Assembly: GCA_024362935.1 (NCBI GenBank)
Contig: JANCRA010000009.1
Location: 30,661,166 to 30,725,165, forward strand
Length of the DNA stretch: 64,000 nt
Direction: 5' to 3'
Source: Setophaga petechia
Taxonomy: Eukaryota > Chordata > Aves > Passeriformes > Parulidae
In this document: positions 1 through 9,100 of the stretch, in pieces
Numbering within the stretch: the first letter of the stretch is position 1
Layout: each line of letters opens with the position of its first letter
The notes under the pieces: model-generated
Told to the model about the DNA's origin: nothing
Databases searched by the model: none
The model's input: only the letters and a program-made list of their open reading frames with translations
Translations under genes and position numbers: made by a program

Positions 1-2857
1 TAAGCATATTCCTTTTTCACAATGTCTCGCAAGGAGAAACTCTGCCTGCTGAGAAAACGTCTCCCATGGTGTTTTAGAAGGTACAAGAAGGTCTGCAGAG
101 TGTTTTGCAAGAAGTAAAAGAAAGTTGTCCAAAACCCCTAAAATTCGAATTGTACTGGGAAAGGAAAATGCAACAGAGTGGAAAGGTACTGTTTTGTCTC
201 AGTTTGCAAGCTGCTTACAAAATGCCAGTGTTGTGCAGCCTTTAGCTTTGCAGCGTCCTGTAGCAGATGCCTCTAGTCACCTACATCTAAGCATATTCCT
301 TTTTCACAATGTCTCGCAAGGAGAAACTCTGCCTGCTGAGAAAACGTCTCCCATGGTGTTTTAGAAGGTACAAGAAGGTCTGCAGAGTGTTTTGCAAGAA
401 GTAAAAGAAAGTTGTCCAAAACCCCTTCGATTCGAATTTCACTGGGAAAGGAAAATGCAGGAGAGCTGAAATGTACTGTTTTCTATCACTGTGCAAGCTG
501 GACACACAATCCCAGTGTTGTGCAGCAATTAGCTTTTCAGTGCACTGTAGTAAGTGCCTCTTGTTACCTACATCTAAGCAAAGTGCTTTTTTCCCCACGT
601 CTCGCAAGGAGAAACTGTGCCAGTCAAGAAAAAATCTCCCATCGAGTTCTAGAGTTTGCACGCAGGTCTGCAGGGTGTTTTGCAACAAGAAAAAGAAAGT
701 TGTCCAAAACGCCTTCGATTCCATTATTAATGGCAATGGAATAGGCAGGAGAGTGGAAAGGTACTGTTTTCTTTCAGTTGGCAAGCTGCTTACAAAATGC
801 CAGTGTTGTGTAGCCTTTAGCTTTGCAGTGCACTGTAGCAAGTGCCTCTAGTCACCTACATCTAAGCATATTCGTTTTTCCCCCCGTCTCGCAAGGAGAA
901 ACTCTGCCTTCTCAGGAAACATCTCCCATGGTGTTTTAGAATGTAGAAGAAGGTCTGCAGAGTGTTTTGCAAGAAGGAAAAGAAAGTTGTCCAAAACCCC
1001 TTCGATTCGAATTGTACTGGGAAAGGAAAATGCAGCAGAGTGGAAAGGTACTGTTATCTCTCACTTTGCCAGCTGTTTACAAAATTCCAGTGTTGTGCAG
1101 CCTTTAGCTTTGCAGCGTCCTGTAACAGATGCCTCTAGTCACCTACATCTAAGCATATTCCTTTTTCACAATGTCTCGCAAGGAGAAACTCTGCCTGCTG
1201 AGAAAACATCTCCCATGGTGTTTTAGAAGGTACAAGAAGGTCTGCAGTGTGTTTTGCAAGAAGTAAAAAAAGTTGTCCAAAACCTCTTCGATTCGAATTT
1301 CACTGGGAAAGGAAAATGCAGGAGAGTGGAAAGGTACTGTTATCTCTCAGTTTGCAAACTGTGCCACAATGCTAGTGTTGTGCAGCCTTTACCTTTGCAG
1401 TGCACTGTAGCAAGTGCCTGTAGTCACCTACATCTAAGGAAATAGCTTTTTCACTGTATCTCCTAAGGAGAAACTTTGTCTGTTGAGAAAAGAGCTCCCA
1501 TGGCTTTTAAAAGGGTACAAGAAGGTCTGCAGAGTGTTTTGCAAGATGTAAAAGAAAGTTGTCCAAAACCCCTAAAATTCGAATTGTACTGGGAAAGGAA
1601 AATGCAGCAGAGTGGAAAGGTACTGTTTTCTCTCAGTTTGCAAGCTGCTTACAAAATGCCAGTGTTGTGCAGCCTTTAGCTTTGCAACGTCCTGTAGCAG
1701 ATGCCTCTAGTCACCTACATCTAAGCATATTCCTTTTTCACAATGTCTCGCAAGGAGAAACTCTGCCTGCTGAGAAAACATCTGCCATGGTGTTTTACAA
1801 AGTACAAGAAGGTCTGCAGAGTGTTTTGCAAGAAGTTAAAGAAAGTTGTCCAAAACCCCTTCGATTCGAATTTCACTGGGAAAGGAAAATGCAGGAGAGT
1901 GGAAATGTACTGTTTTCTATCACTTTGCAAGCTGGACACACAATCCCAGTGTTGTGCAGCAATTAGCTTTTCAGTGCACTGTAGTAAGTGCCTCTTGTTA
2001 CCTACATCTACGCAAAGTGCTTTTTTCCCCACGTCTCGCAAGGAGAAACTGTGCCAGTTAAGAAAAAATCTCCCATCGAGTTTTAGAGTTTGCACGCAGG
2101 TCTGCAGGGTGTTTTGCAACAAGAAAAAGAAAGTTGTCCAAAATGCCTTTGATTCCAATATTAATGGCAATGGAATAGGCAGGAGAGCGGAAAGGTACTG
2201 TTTTCTTTCAGTTTGCAAGCTGCTTACAAAATGCCAGTGTTGTGCAGCCTTTAGCTTTGCAGTGCACTGTAGCAAGTGCCTCTAGTCACCTACATCTAAG
2301 CATATTCGTTTTTCACAATGTCTCGCAAGAAGAAACTCTGCCTTCTAAGAAAAAATCTCGCATGGTGTTTTAGAATTTAGAAGAAGGTCTGCAGAGTATT
2401 TTGCAAGAAGTAAAAGAAAGTTGTCCAAAACCCCTTCGATTCGAATTGTACTGGGAAAGGAAAATGCAGCAGAGTGGAAAGGTACTGTTATCTCTCACTT
2501 TGCCAGCTGTTTACAAAATGCCAGTGTTGTGCAGCCTTTAGCTTTGCAGCGTCCTGTAGCAAGTGCCTGTAGTCACCTACATCTAAGCAAATTCCTTTTT
2601 CACAATGTCTCGCAAGGAGAAACTCTGCCTGCTCAGAAAACATCTCCCATGGTGTTTTAGAAGGTACAAGAAGGTCTGCAGTGTGTTTTGCAAGAAGTAA
2701 AAGAAAGTTGTCCAAAACCTCTTCGATTCGAATTTCACTGGGAAAGGAAAAAGCAGGAGGGTGGAAAGGTACTGTTATCTCTCAGTTTGCAAACTGTGCC
2801 ACAATGCAAGTGTTGTGCAGCCATTACCTTTGCAGTGCACTGTAGCAAGTGCCTGTA
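1..2857 (+). repeat. 287-bp satellite array, block 1 (HOR A-B-C-D-E)
   Basis: About ten tandem monomers. The landmark TTGTCCAAAAC recurs at 125, 412, ~699, 987, ~1273, 1559, 1846, ~2133, 2421 and 2708, a mean spacing of 287 bp. Five types alternate. A has CCTAAAATTCGAATTGTAC. B has TTCGATTCGAATTTCAC, then GGACACACAATC and TTTTTTCCCCACGTC. C has TTCGATTCCAATATTAATGG or a variant. D has TTCGATTCGAATTGTAC with CTCACTTTGCCAGC. E has CAAACTGTGCCACAATGC. The order A-B-C-D-E is seen twice, a higher-order unit of about 1434 bp. I do not recognise the satellite family. Confidence 0.95.
2852..2857. repeat. Left target-site duplication of ERV copy 1 (CCTGTA, imperfect)
   Basis: The last six satellite bases before the 5' LTR are CCTGTA. 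The first six after the 3' LTR (12061-12066) are GCTGCA, so 4 of 6 match. The uninterrupted monomer reads GCCTGTAGTCACC, which supports a 6-bp duplication at this point with two later changes on the right side. Confidence 0.65.
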
Positions 2858-3263
2858 TGTTGCGGTGCGCCCCTGCAGTCTCCCTCCCCCTTCTCAGTTC
2901 ATTTTGATTTTAATTTATTGTATTGTAATGTATTGGTTTTACTTACTTAAGATGGCGCTTGCCAGTCTTCCCCTCCCCCTGTTTTTCTCCTTGCAGGGCT
3001 GTCCGTCACTCAGTTGCCTAGTAACTCCCGCCTTTTTGTATCAAGTTGTCCCCTCCCTGTTATTTTTAAGTTGTCAGCCTGCCTGCCTGTCACTCTCTGC
3101 CCCTGCCTTTTCCCTAGAACATTCCCTCCAGGGCAGAGGGTGATTGGGCAGGAGAGGGTTGTCCCACCCCTTTAATGGTTTCATTTGCTGCCGCCCTATG
3201 TCTGTTATGTTGGGTATTGTGTTCATTGGCCAGGGAAAGGGGTCCACCTCCCCCTGGTCCCCC

Positions 3264-3270
3264 TATATAA
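3264..3270 (+). promoter_or_regulatory. TATA box of 5' LTR promoter
   Basis: TATATAA lies in U3 about 77 bp upstream of AATAAA, the expected geometry for an LTR polymerase II promoter. A CCCCGCCCC GC-box-like stretch follows at 3281. Transcription probably starts around 3290-3300 (inference). The equivalent box in the 3' LTR is at 11727-11733. Confidence 0.8.
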
Positions 3271-3340
3271 TTTCTGTTCACCCCGCCCCTCGGGGCAGTT
3301 CCCTGCGGCTTCCTACCTGTCTATACCCTGCACCCTCTCC

Positions 3341-3346
3341 AATAAA
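3341..3346 (+). promoter_or_regulatory. AATAAA in 5' LTR (R region)
   Basis: Polyadenylation hexamer just downstream of the predicted cap site. It implies a short R region of roughly 70 nt, so the signal is present at both transcript ends and is used only in the 3' LTR. Confidence 0.7.
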
Positions 3347-3602
3347 CCTTCCCCTGCTGCGGTGAACTGCTGCCTCACGTCTGGTCTGTCACCTCCGAGT
3401 CGTGCTGTCGTCTCTGCTGCTTAGCCTGCTGGAGCTGCCTCCTCCACCACTGACGTGGAGGGAGCTCTAGGAAAGGGCATCGTCATCCAGTTGCTCCCGT
3501 CGGAGGTCCTGGATTCCTGCAGCTGCCCGTGCCCTCAAACAGGCTGTTGGCTGTGCGTTCCTGTGGGCCAGCCGGGCTCAGTTTCTGCACCGCCACAGCT
3601 GC

Positions 3603-3620
3603 TGGCCCCCAACGTGGGGC
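3603..3620 (+). other. Primer-binding site, tRNA-Lys type (1 mismatch)
   Basis: TGGCCCCCAACGTGGGGC starts 5 nt after the LTR end. It differs by one base from the intact site in copy 2 (TGGCGCCCAACGTGGGGC), which is the complement expected for the 3' end of tRNA-Lys(1,2), the primer used by several betaretroviruses and class II ERVs. Confidence 0.92.
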
Positions 3621-4022
3621 GGCTCGGCATCGTAGTCGCCAGGATTACGTCCGACCCACGGACCGAAGCGTACGTCTTCACTGGGCGCGGCAGTGCCTCC
3701 GATAGCGGACACCTGGACACTGGGATTACCGCTCCGGAGGATAGGACCGTCAACCTCCTGCACCCAGGATCGGTCCTTCAGAGGTGACTTCCCGACATCC
3801 GGATCCCTGCTCTACCCCCAAAGGTCGGTCTTCATACCCGCCCTGTCTTTTATCGGACCCCCCGGCCGCTTCGTCCACCGGGTGGAGGTCACTTTTTCCT
3901 TGCGGCAGGGGGCCTTAGGGGGAGATTTTTTTTTCTAGGCCCTTTTTCGGTTCTTTAATCCCTATTTTTCGGTTGAACGGGTGTCGGTGGAGGCTGCTCG
4001 GCCCCTTTTAACATCTACAGTC
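3621..4022 (+). other. Untranslated leader of ERV copy 1
   Basis: About 400 nt between the primer site and the gag ATG, expected to hold the packaging signal and possibly a major splice donor. AG|GTGACT near 3783 resembles a donor but is not conserved in copy 2, so I do not call it. A pyrimidine/T-rich tract occupies about 3890-3970. No reliable gene is seen here. Confidence 0.7.
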
Positions 4023-6137
4023 ATGGGTGCGCGACTGTCGGCCGAGCAGCGTGAGGCTGTTTTGGTTTTAGTTGAAGTTCTGGTTAAGGGAAATGTTTTT
4101 GTTAAAGAAAAAGAGATCCGGAGCTTGGTTCGCTGGGTCTCCTCTCAGTTTCAGGACATCTCCTCTGACCAGTATAGGAGCCCCCGATTTTGGGAGGAGG
4201 TCTCCAGGAAATTATCTTATTTGGTCCGGTCAGAGGAGACCGCGCTTACTAAGAAATTAAAATTGGCAAGACACCTCAATTGGGTGACTCAGCTCCTACA
4301 GGTGCTGAGGAAACAGGAGAATAAGAAACTGAGAGAACGCCCGAAGCTCCAAAGTTCAGTCTCTGTCCCCAGTTCTATCCCTGTTAGTAGTCCTGAGCGT
4401 GTTCCTACCCCTCAGCCCTGTCCCCCTTCGCCCCTTCCTGTTAGTACCCCTGAGTGTGCTCCTACCCCTCCGCCCTGTCCCCCTTCGCCCGTAAGACCTG
4501 GGATCCTGAGGAAAGCAGCCCCTGACCACAGCAGGCAGGAGCCTTTCCACCGCCCTGGCTCTCCTCTGGGTCGCCAATCCCCCCGCGGTCGGAGTCCTGG
4601 CCAGACTCCGGCCGGTTCTCCCTTTCCCCCATCTTCCCCCAGACCCTCATTCCGAGTTGTTAAGTCCCCCAAGTTAACTTCTAGAGTTCGCTTCATGGTC
4701 CCTACCCAAGATGGCTCCTGTGAAGCCCAAGATGGCGGGAACCATGAGGCACCCCAGCAGGGAAGGTCCCTGCCCCCACCTTATCCCTATTCCAATCCTT
4801 TTTGCAGCCCCTCTCCCAATCCTTTCCTTACCAGTCCCAACCCATTCCTCCCTCTTGATTCTGCTTACCCTTACATCTCTCCTCCCTCTCTCAACGCTCC
4901 GCCCTCCTCCTCTGTGGCTCCTCCCTCTGCTCCGCCTCCGCCTCAGGCCCTCCCATTTTGCTCAACCCACTGGGCGGGCCCTCTCTCATCGGTTCCCACC
5001 CCGGGTTCCCACGGCACCCCTGACCCCGTCCCTTCCTGTCCCCTCCCCCTGGGTTCCGGTTCCCACGGTCAGCCATCTTGGTCAGAATTTTCCCACGGAC
5101 CGGGGACCGGGGCCGAGGGGAAGGAGGGCCCACCGGAGTCTGCTGATTCCATCATAGCGGCTCCGGTGACTTACCATCGGAATCGGGGCGGGGGAAATCC
5201 CCGCATCCAGTGGTCCCCAGTCCCCCGTTCTCTCATTAAGGAGCTGGTGAAAGCTCTAAAGGAGCACGGGGGACAGAGTAGATACTTCCGGGGGCTTCTG
5301 GAGGCTTCCCTCCTGGAATCCGAGCTTGTCCCTGCCGATTTGCGGCAGATTTTTAGTTGTTTGTTGGACGTTGCTCGGTATTCTAGGTGGGAAGCCACGT
5401 GGGAGATGGGAGTGGTTGACATCTTGCCACAACTGTGGGAAGACCCGGAGGTTGGGGAAGATACTGAGGGAGAGAGGCTCACCGTGAACCATCTGTGTGG
5501 GTTGGGTGAATGGGAGAAGGGCGAAAAACAGGCCCGCCTGATTCCCACCGAGGCGCTGAAGCGGAGCACACAAGTGGCATTGCAATCCTTCTACCGTGTG
5601 GCCGCGGGGGTGCCTTCGGTCCCTGTGTCCCATCTCTTCCAGGGGCCGACGGAGAGTTTTGATGATTTTGTGGTGCGACTGCAGCAGGCGGCGGAGTCAG
5701 AGGAGCTGGACGAGGGTGCTCGCAAGAGGATGGTCACGCTCCTCGCCACTACCAACGCAAACCAGGCCTGTAAAGCCGCAATAATGAGTCTACCGCTCCA
5801 CCCTCGTCCCACGCTCCGCGATCTCCTGTTAGTCTGCGCGGCAAAGGTGCCGGTTGCGTCACAGACATCCGGCGAGAAGTCATCTACACCGTCAGTCGCT
5901 CGTTGGGTGTCCTTCGCAGACCTCCAGGGGACAGTCGCCGCCGCTGCACCATCTCCGTCGGTCCACCGCTCGGGACCTGGCACCCCCCGGACTGGCCGTC
6001 ACTCCACCTCGGCGTGCCACTTGTGCCAAAAGGAGGACCACTGGATGCCTGACTGCCCGCTCTGCAAGGAGTTCTATGCATTCAAGAGAGCTCAGCAGTC
6101 GGGCGTCCAAGGAGGAGAGGACACAAAAAACTCCTAA
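4023..6137 (+). CDS. gag: Gag polyprotein, intact (ERV copy 1)
   Basis: 704 residues; structural polyprotein for particle assembly. ATG at 4023 is chosen because it gives MGARLS, an N-terminal Gly suited to myristoylation; the frame is open further upstream but only from a GTG. Residues ~1-110 are matrix-like. About 110-370 is very proline-rich and holds a late-domain motif PPPY (251-254) followed by three NPF tripeptides. Capsid follows, with the major homology region QGPTESFDDFVVRLQQA at 540-556. One zinc knuckle, CHLCQKEDHWMPDC (CX2CX4HX4C), lies at 665-678; orthoretroviral Gags usually have one or two. The last codons overlap the A AAA AAC slip site that leads into pro-pol. No internal stop or frameshift. 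Confidence 0.95.
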   Translation: MGARLSAEQREAVLVLVEVLVKGNVFVKEKEIRSLVRWVSSQFQDISSDQYRSPRFWEEVSRKLSYLVRSEETALTKKLKLARHLNWVTQLLQVLRKQENKKLRERPKLQSSVSVPSSIPVSSPERVPTPQPCPPSPLPVSTPECAPTPPPCPPSPVRPGILRKAAPDHSRQEPFHRPGSPLGRQSPRGRSPGQTPAGSPFPPSSPRPSFRVVKSPKLTSRVRFMVPTQDGSCEAQDGGNHEAPQQGRSLPPPYPYSNPFCSPSPNPFLTSPNPFLPLDSAYPYISPPSLNAPPSSSVAPPSAPPPPQALPFCSTHWAGPLSSVPTPGSHGTPDPVPSCPLPLGSGSHGQPSWSEFSHGPGTGAEGKEGPPESADSIIAAPVTYHRNRGGGNPRIQWSPVPRSLIKELVKALKEHGGQSRYFRGLLEASLLESELVPADLRQIFSCLLDVARYSRWEATWEMGVVDILPQLWEDPEVGEDTEGERLTVNHLCGLGEWEKGEKQARLIPTEALKRSTQVALQSFYRVAAGVPSVPVSHLFQGPTESFDDFVVRLQQAAESEELDEGARKRMVTLLATTNANQACKAAIMSLPLHPRPTLRDLLLVCAAKVPVASQTSGEKSSTPSVARWVSFADLQGTVAAAAPSPSVHRSGPGTPRTGRHSTSACHLCQKEDHWMPDCPLCKEFYAFKRAQQSGVQGGEDTKNS

Positions 6138-6160
6138 AGGAGCGCAGCCCCCCCCTGCGC
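6125..6160 (+). promoter_or_regulatory. -1 ribosomal frameshift signal, gag to pro-pol
   Basis: A AAA AAC at 6125-6131 sits in the correct gag phase (AAA at 6126, AAC at 6129), six bases before the gag TAA ends. Ten nt downstream is a GC hairpin: GCGCAG (6142-6147), loop of seven C, CTGCGC (6155-6160). The C-loop could pair with GGGAGGGGG at 6201-6209 to make a pseudoknot. Slip site and hairpin are conserved in copy 2. The pol frame is exactly -1 relative to gag and open across this point. Confidence 0.9.
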
Positions 6161-9100
6161 GCGGACAAAAGTTTAGGCGGGCAAATAACACCTAAAGCCA
6201 GGGAGGGGGAAATTCCTTCGTTTTTCCGCTCGCCGCCAGCAGAGCCCGGTCCAGCAGGGCTCCAAGGACCTTCATTCACCGAACTTGACATTTCACGGGA
6301 CCTGACCTCAGGCGTGGTTGCCCCTCGCCTTTGCTGTTCTGACCCGGGACCTTCAACTGAACCGGACTTAACCACCTTTTCTTTCGGTTTCTCCTTTAGG
6401 TTGGAGACAACGCGGCCTTTCCACTTTTCCAACTCTGAGGTTATCGCGTTGCCAGTCTGCCCGAAGGCCCGAGGTAATTGGGACACAAACCAGCAACTCA
6501 TCATTGTGGGAGATACCGAGGTGACTCCACCTGACCTTGAAGTATTCCCAGCTTTGGTGTCCGCAGACCAGCATCCGTTCGTCGTCAGGTGCAGGTGTCT
6601 GCGTCCCCCTCTGTTCCTCCCTGCCGGAGAGGTGGTGGCCCAGGCCATTTCAATAAAGTCTTCCGTTCCTTCTGTTGCCTGGGCCGAACACCTGGGGCGA
6701 GCGAAGCCTCGCCTCGACTGTCAGCTGTCCCGGGGGGGGGACACCATTTCCATCAGGGGGATGTTGGACACTGGAGCAGATGTGACGATCATTCCCTCTC
6801 GGGAGTGGCCGTCACATTGGGAGTTGCAAAACGTGGATGGGCACATCCAGGGTGTCGGGGGAACACAATTGGCTAGACGTTCAAAGAGCGTCGTACAAAT
6901 TAAGGGGCCGGATGGGCAATTGGCTTCTGTACGCCCATTCGTTTTAGATTACGTAGAGCCTCTCTGGGGGAGAGATACCCTTGCCCAGTGGGGAGCCAAA
7001 ATTGACCTGCCGGCTCCCCAGGTTTTTCGGGCAGCGGTCACTGAAGAGCGCCCTACCTGGAAACTGAATTGGCTCTCAGATAAACCAGTCCAGGTAGCTC
7101 AGTGGCCGCTCAATAAACAAAAATTGAAGGCGCTGGCGGAACTCGTGGAACAGCAAGTCCAAAAAAGCAACCTGGTGGAGTCCATGTCTGAATGGAACTC
7201 CCCAGTGTTCGTCATCCGTAAATCATCTGGCAAGTGGCGGCTCCTCACCGACCTCCGCAAAATCAACGAAATTATCCAGGATATGGGTACTCTCCAGCCA
7301 GGGATGCCATCCCCGGCGATGCTCCCCCAAAATTGGAATTTGGTCGTTATTGATATAAAAGATTGTTTTTTCCAAATTCCCCTTCACCCAGATGACGCGC
7401 CACGTTTTGCATTCACGGTGCCCACCTTGAACCGTGAAGCTCCCGGGAAGCGCTACCACTGGCGAGTGTTGCCACAAGGCATGAAATGCAGTCCTATTAT
7501 TTGCCAGTGGTATGTTGCTTCCTTGCTCCAGCCGGTACGCACCGAATGTCCTGATGTCATCATTTATCATTATATGGACGACGTGCTGGTCTGCGCCCCC
7601 AATGATGACCTGCTGGTTCACGCGCTCTCCCGCGTAACTGATTGTTTAATTGCCGCAGGGTTCGAGCTCCAGGGCGAGAAGATTCAACGGATGCCACCCT
7701 GGAAGTACTTAGGCCTGGAGATCACGAAGCGGACCATTGCTCCGCAGAAATTGGCCATTCACCACAAGGTGAGAACCTTAGCGGATGTTCATCAGCTGTG
7801 TGGGGCGTTGAATTGGGTGAGACCCTGGCTGGGCATTACCACCAAAGACCTAGCCCCCCTTTTCAATTTATTGAAAGGGGGAGAGGAGCTTAGTTCTCCT
7901 AGGGAACTCACCCCAGAGGCCAAAACTGCACTCGAGAACATCAGACAGATAATCGAGGCAAGGCAGGCCCATCGTTGTCATCCGGGCCTGCCCTTCAAAT
8001 TTATTATACTTGGAAAACTGCCACACCTTCATGGAATGATTTTCCAATGGGATGAAACCCGCAAGTCCCCAAAAATATCTAAAGAAAGGAGGACGGACCA
8101 AGGCTTGAGTGACCCCCTCTTAATCATAGAGTGGGTGTTCCTCAGCCACCACCGGTCCAAAAGAATTACAAGGCCGCATGAACTGGTGGCTGAGCTGATC
8201 CGCAAGGGGAGATCGCGGATCAGGGAGTTGGCAGGTGTGGATTTCATGTGCATACATATTCCAATTGAATTACAATCCGGCAAAATCCAATCCAAAATTC
8301 TTAATCAGCTCCTCGAGGAAAGCGAAGTTTTGCAGTTCGCTCTAGCAGAATACACCGGGAGAATTGAAATTGGCCATCCTTCGCATGCTTTATTCAATCA
8401 AGACATGCAATTCAAATTTTCAATTCGGGAAATTCAAAGTCGAGTCCCCCTCAAGGCCTTGACTGTTTTCACTGACGCGTCCGGAGGAACTCACAAGTCA
8501 GTGATGACTTGGAAGGATCCTCAAACTCAGCAGTGGGAGATGGATGTTACCATCGTTGAGGGCTCCCCTCAAGTTGCTGAGTTGGACGCAGTCGTCAGGG
8601 CCTTCGAGAGATTCAAAGATCAACCTTTCAATTTGGTCACGGACTCGGCTTATGTAGCCGGTGTAGTCGCTAGAGCTGAAAGTGCTGTCCTGGAGGAGGT
8701 GTCTAATTTGGCCTTGTATAATTTGCTCTCGAAGCTTATCAAACTCATCTCCCACCGGGAGCAAAAATATTATGTAATGCACGTGAGATCCCACACTGGT
8801 TTGCCCGGGTTCATTGTGGAGGGGAATCGATTGGCTGATAGCCTCGCTTCCCCGGCCGAGTGGGCACTTGCCCACGCGGTGCAATGGGCCCCACTCCCTG
8901 ATGTTTTCAAACAAGCCAAGATCAGCCACCAGCTGTTCCACCAGAATGCGCCTGGCTTGGTTCGCCAATTCCAGCTTACGCGGGACCAGGCCAAGGCCAT
9001 TGTGGCCACATGCCCCCATTGCCAGCGGGATCAGCTTCCATCTCTGCCCGCTGGCGCGAATCCCCGGGGACTTGCCAGCTGTGAGGTGTGGCAGATGGAC

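Larger units (their letters stand above)
2858..3597 (+). repeat. 5' LTR of ERV copy 1
   Basis: 740 bp, TG...CA, flanked on the right by the primer site after a 5-nt GCTGC spacer. It matches 11321-12060 with 6 differences by eye. U3 contains AAGATGGCGC near 2950 (YY1-like), an inverted CCAAT (ATTGG, about 3225), a TATA box and a GC-rich stretch. AATAAA lies at 3341-3346. U3 is very close to that of copy 2, while the segment around 3310-3420 (R and early U5) is very different. Confidence 0.96.

Noticed and set aside
130..170. CENP-B box in the satellite
   Set aside because: TTCG and TGGGA are present, but the spacing and the central A and CGGG positions do not match the canonical motif. Kept only as a weak remark.
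125..364. Recurrent 79-codon open frame in type A and D monomers
   Set aside because: It starts at TTG, not ATG, recurs with every monomer and ends by chance at the same TAG. It has no initiation context or known domain; it is satellite sequence.
3455..3787. Open frame across U5 and the leader of copy 1
   Set aside because: It lies over LTR, primer site and leader and has no homologous reading frame in copy 2.
3781..3789. Major splice donor AG|GTGACT in the leader
   Set aside because: Copy 2 has AG|GTCATC at the equivalent place, so the site is not conserved enough to call.
4711..5157. Open frames overlapping the gag proline-rich region in other frames
   Set aside because: These are shadows of GC-rich, low-complexity gag codons; gag itself is conserved in copy 2.
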